Assembly: GCA_902494855.1 (NCBI GenBank)
Contig: CABUVC010000081.1
Span: forward strand, 1 to 7,317
Origin: an uncultured Collinsella sp.
Lineage (GTDB): Bacteria; Actinomycetota; Coriobacteriia; Coriobacteriales; Coriobacteriaceae
DNA: 7,317 nt
Direction of reading: 5' to 3'
Position numbers and translations under genes: made by a program. Under the pieces are notes generated by a model that worked only from the letters and a program-made list of their open reading frames with translations, made no database searches and was not told the DNA's origin. Positions 4,905 to 7,317 of the stretch are shown here, piece by piece (position 1 is the first letter of the stretch; every line of letters starts with the position of its first letter).

Positions 4905-5873
4905 TTATTTCGCAAACAGGTTCTTGAGGTTGAACTCGGCCTGTACCGTGCGGAGCATGAGGTCGGTGTCGTCCAGACCCAGATGCTGCTCGTTGGCGTC
5001 GGGCGCGAGGGTGCCGCGACGGCGTGCCCAGTTCTCGAGCGCGGCGGGGGCGGACTCGCGGGGGAGCGAGCGCACGTCGGCGTCCAGGCTGCGGCAGATC
5101 TGGCGCGAGTCGATGACGATGATCTTACCCGCGCGGCGTGCCTCGGCGTAGCCGTCCAGGTGGATCTTGAACCAGCTGTCCTCAAACGCGGCGTTGTGTG
5201 CCATGTACGGGTACTTCTTCATGAGCTTGAGCAGCTGCTTCTGCAGTTCCTTGTTCTCGCGGAACGGCTTTTTGCCGTCGATGTCGTTCCAGGTGATGTG
5301 GTGGATATTCGACAGCGGTACATCCTCGCCGCGGTAGATGTCGGGCAGGCCACAGTAGTGCGCCTCGGCGTCGTGCGGGATGGCGTCGCTGGTGAGTTCC
5401 ATGATCTCCCAGCCGACGTTGATGATATAACCGCGTTCGGGTGCACGGCCGGTGGTCTCGATGTCGACACCGAGCACGGTGCCCTGGATGGGCTTGCGGG
5501 CGTAGGCCACGCCGAGCGCGTCGCGGTCACCGCGGATCTCGCGCATAACGGACGCGGCGGTGCGCTTTTGCATTTTGCCGATGGCGGCGCAGGTGTCGGC
5601 GTCGGACAGGCCGCGCGAGAGCGTCGCGGGCGTCACATTGCGCAGGCGTGCCTCCCCAATCTGGTCGCAAAGGTCGCGGTTGCGGTCGGCCAGGTCGCGC
5701 ACGGTGGCAAAGTCGAAGCCGGGGTCGTCCTCGGCAGTAAAATACTCGGTCTCGAGCACCTTGAGGGCCTCTTCGCCCTTCTGGCGTTCGGACTCCATGG
5801 CACCGTGGTCGCCATAGATAAACATGGGAATAAACGGCTGGCGCTCGTATTCAAGTGCTTGCGAAACGTTCAT
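4905..5873 (-). CDS. DEDDh-family 3'-5' exonuclease with an extra N-terminal region
   Basis: A 322-residue predicted cytosolic exonuclease. The catalytic domain spans about 130-322: motif I Asp137-Ile-Glu139 in VLGVDIETTG, motif II around HNAAFEDSW (226-234), and motif III His297-x4-Asp302 in HLGLDD, the DEDDh pattern that coordinates two metal ions. Motif II has Glu231-Asp232 where most relatives have Asp directly after Phe; Asp232 may take that role. Residues 1-129 are mostly helical and charged and I do not recognise them; LSDADTCAAIGKMQKRTA could be a substrate-binding or regulatory helical region. AAGGAG (5880-5885), six bases upstream, supports the start. The gene is divergent from the metal permease and ends before a strong terminator, so it is probably a single-gene unit. 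Substrate (DNA or RNA) cannot be decided from sequence; relatives include DNA polymerase III epsilon and RNase T-like enzymes. Confidence 0.85.
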   Translation of the reverse strand: MNVSQALEYERQPFIPMFIYGDHGAMESERQKGEEALKVLETEYFTAEDDPGFDFATVRDLADRNRDLCDQIGEARLRNVTPATLSRGLSDADTCAAIGKMQKRTAASVMREIRGDRDALGVAYARKPIQGTVLGVDIETTGRAPERGYIINVGWEIMELTSDAIPHDAEAHYCGLPDIYRGEDVPLSNIHHITWNDIDGKKPFRENKELQKQLLKLMKKYPYMAHNAAFEDSWFKIHLDGYAEARRAGKIIVIDSRQICRSLDADVRSLPRESAPAALENWARRRGTLAPDANEQHLGLDDTDLMLRTVQAEFNLKNLFAK

Positions 5874-5891
5874 AGGCTGCTCCTTGGACGG

Positions 5892-5906
5892 GCCGCGTCG
5901 CGCGGC
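5892..5906 (-). other. GC hairpin in the exonuclease leader
   Basis: GCCGCG (5892-5897) and CGCGGC (5901-5906) form a perfect six-base stem with a three-base loop, six bases upstream of the ribosome binding site of the exonuclease gene. It could modulate translation or message stability; no partner or switch structure was seen. Confidence 0.35.
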
Positions 5907-5933
5907 TCGGGGTTACTGAGTTGTGGCGAGATG

Positions 5934-5955
5934 ATAGTTTACCATGGGCAACTAT
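5934..5955. promoter_or_regulatory. Palindromic operator candidate before the metal permease
   Basis: A 22-bp palindrome with arms ATAGTT (5934-5939) and AACTAT (5950-5955) and a central CCATGG; nine of eleven positions pair. Its right end overlaps the -35 hexamer of the permease promoter, a standard repressor position. A DtxR/MntR-type or other metal regulator is a reasonable guess because the controlled gene is a metal exporter, but the site does not match a consensus I can name with certainty. It is unrelated to the SmtB-type operators elsewhere in the window. Confidence 0.5.
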
Positions 5956-5982
5956 TGGCACCGCGCCCGGGACAACTACAAT
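5955..5982 (+). promoter_or_regulatory. Sigma-70 promoter of the metal permease gene
   Basis: TTGGCA (5955-5960) and TACAAT (5977-5982), each five of six to consensus, 16 bp apart. Transcription would start near 5989, giving a leader of about 55 bases, too short for a manganese riboswitch of the yybP-ykoY type. A second inverted repeat, CAACTA (5973-5978) / TAGTTG (5987-5992), covers the -10 and start region. Confidence 0.6.
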
Positions 5983-6044
5983 ACCCTAGTTGACCGCTAG
6001 GACTTTTACAATGCTGCCGAAAGACACGAAAGGTTCCATCCGTC

Positions 6045-7133
6045 ATGGATTTACTGATTGATATTCTGCTCGACGCCGGCAAGGACACGCTGTCGCTGGT
6101 GCCGTTTTTGTTGGTGACGTATCTTGCTCTCGAGACACTTGAGCACGTTGCGGGCGACCGCGTCAACGGCGCTATCAAGCGCGCCGGCGCTGCGGGTCCC
6201 GTGGTTGGCTCGCTGCTGGGCATTGTGCCGCAGTGCGGATTTTCGGCCATGGCAGCAACGCTGTACGCCGGCCGTGTCGTGACCTTGGGCACGTTGGTGG
6301 CGGTGTTCCTTTCGACCTCCGACGAGATGCTGCCGCTGCTACTTGCCGAGCAGGTTCCCGTGCAGACTATGGCGATGCTTTTGGCTTCGAAAGCGCTTAT
6401 CGCACTGGTCACGGGCTTTATCGTAGATGCCGCCATTCGCGGTCTGCGTCGCAACGCCCGCGCGCATGCGGCGATTCGTCGTACCGTGCTGGGAACCGCG
6501 GCCAACCCGGCCCACGTGAATTGCGCGCACGACGACCACACTGGCGGTGACATCATCGACGAGGTGGCCGAGGCGGGCGTGAGCGCCGACCACATCCACG
6601 AGTTGTGCGAGCGCGACCATTGCGGTTGCGATGAAGACGAGGACGAGCACGAACACGGACATGGCCACGATCACGGTCATGAGGGCGAACATGAACACCA
6701 TGATGGTCACGGTCACTCCCACTCCCACGAAGGGACGCCTGTCCTGTCGATCATCCGCAGCGCGATCTCGCACACCGTGCAGGTCTCGGTATTCATTTTT
6801 CTGGTGACGCTGATTCTGGTCGCCGTGCTCGAGACGTTCGGCGAGTCCGCGATCGAGCAGTTCCTGCGCGGCAACGAGATACTCGCTGTCCTGGGTTCGG
6901 CGCTTGTCGGGCTGATTCCCAATTGCTCGGCGAGCGTGGTCATTACACAGCTGTATCTGGAAGGCGCGCTGCAACTGGCGCCGATGCTCGCCGGCACGCT
7001 CATTTCCGCCGGCGTGGGTTATCTGGTGCTGTTCCGCACCAACCGCAGCGCCCGCGAAAATGTCGTGTTCCTGATCATGATGTACGTCATCGGCGCTGGC
7101 TGGGGCCTTATCCTTTCCGCCTTTGGGTTCTAA
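6045..7133 (+). CDS. Putative heavy-metal (manganese?) export permease, ArsP_2-like
   Basis: A 362-residue polytopic membrane protein resembling the putative 10-TM heavy-metal exporter family (ArsP_2), members of which are often called putative manganese transporters. Two membrane halves (about 1-135 and 233-362) each carry a matching motif: GIVPQCGFS (59-67) and GLIPNCSAS (289-297). This points to an internal repeat and places Cys64 and Cys294 in equivalent, probably metal-contacting, positions. The halves are joined by a hydrophilic loop (about 136-232) with Cys160, Cys188, Cys193 and Cys195 and 13 histidines between 202 and 228, likely a metal-binding buffer or sensor. The start fits the family and lies 11 bases after AAAGG (6029-6033), a rather distant ribosome binding site. 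Divergent from the exonuclease gene, with its own promoter and palindromic operators. Substrate (Mn, Zn, arsenical or other) is not settled by sequence. Confidence 0.8.
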   Translation: MDLLIDILLDAGKDTLSLVPFLLVTYLALETLEHVAGDRVNGAIKRAGAAGPVVGSLLGIVPQCGFSAMAATLYAGRVVTLGTLVAVFLSTSDEMLPLLLAEQVPVQTMAMLLASKALIALVTGFIVDAAIRGLRRNARAHAAIRRTVLGTAANPAHVNCAHDDHTGGDIIDEVAEAGVSADHIHELCERDHCGCDEDEDEHEHGHGHDHGHEGEHEHHDGHGHSHSHEGTPVLSIIRSAISHTVQVSVFIFLVTLILVAVLETFGESAIEQFLRGNEILAVLGSALVGLIPNCSASVVITQLYLEGALQLAPMLAGTLISAGVGYLVLFRTNRSARENVVFLIMMYVIGAGWGLILSAFGF

Positions 7134-7145
7134 GTGGATGTTTGG

Positions 7146-7176
7146 GGCATGCCGTAAAACTAGGACATGCCATAAA
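7146..7176. repeat. Short repeat and weak hairpin after the permease gene
   Basis: CATGCCGTAAA (7148-7158) recurs as CATGCCATAAA (7166-7176), and GGCATG (7146-7151) pairs with CATGCC (7166-7171) across a 14-base loop. It lies 12 bases after the permease stop. The weak stem and the lack of a T-run make it an unlikely strong terminator. The rest of the window to 7317 shows no gene start or other feature I can support. Confidence 0.35.
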
Positions 7177-7317
7177 TTCCACCGCCATGACCTGGGCGTT
7201 GGATGCGCGTCAATCGGCAAAACAAAAGGCTCTGTTAGACCGGAATTGACACGACCGGCTGCTCTCTTGCCCTCGAGTTAATCTATCGCGGCTGTTGGAG
7301 CGATCCGGCCCCATCCC

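Noticed and set aside
4845..5993. A 382-residue plus-strand open frame opposite the exonuclease
   Set aside because: The opposite strand encodes a protein with clear DEDDh motifs and a ribosome binding site; this frame is a high-GC shadow.
5990..6012. TTGACC and TACAAT as an alternative permease promoter
   Set aside because: The spacing is only 11 bp, too short for a sigma-70 promoter.
5983..6044. Possible manganese riboswitch in the permease leader
   Set aside because: The leader is only about 55 bases and lacks the paired-loop architecture of the yybP-ykoY class.
6339..7220. A 293-residue minus-strand open frame opposite the permease
   Set aside because: It is a mirror of the permease coding sequence, including valine-rich stretches opposite the histidine codons; no independent evidence.

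Overview
The window looks like chromosomal DNA from a high-GC actinobacterium of the class Coriobacteriia, probably Collinsella-like. This rests on GC-rich coding style, short Shine-Dalgarno sites, and resemblance of the DUF559-type protein and the metal permease to proteins I associate with that group; it was not tested by any search. The layout is a zinc/cadmium resistance locus, then a lower-GC accessory segment, then two divergent housekeeping-type genes.

Positions 55-2828 hold, reading leftwards on the minus strand, an SmtB/ArsR-family metal sensor, a 72-residue stand-alone heavy-metal-associated (HMA) protein and a P1B-2-type metal-exporting ATPase. The sensor gene has a perfect-hexamer sigma-70 promoter (TTGACA, 16 bp, TATAAT) whose spacer is filled by a TCATAT-type operator. 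A second operator lies in the leader, the two forming a 23-bp perfect inverted repeat. A third closely related operator stands directly before the ATPase. The expected logic is that the sensor represses the locus until zinc, cadmium or lead binds; the HMA protein then buffers or delivers metal and the ATPase exports it. At the third operator the promoter-like hexamers point away from the ATPase, towards the HMA and sensor genes.

Positions 2829-4800 are lower in GC (hand counts of 32% at 2941-3000 and 48% at 3541-3600, against 68% at 1081-1140 in the ATPase). They carry one 402-residue gene whose second half looks like a DUF559/Vsr-type nuclease fold. It is bracketed by four copies of a 28-bp repeat arranged as two inverted pairs, one on each side. 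This repeat-bounded cassette is the least explained part of the window.

Positions 4804-5873 hold a DEDDh-type 3'-5' exonuclease gene on the minus strand, followed by a strong hairpin terminator. Positions 6045-7133 hold, on the plus strand, a putative heavy-metal (possibly manganese) export permease with a very histidine-rich central loop. The 171-bp divergent region between them contains a good promoter for the permease overlapped by palindromes built on TAGTT half-sites, which suggests a second and separate metal-responsive control point. No rRNA, tRNA, CRISPR array, transposase or riboswitch was seen.
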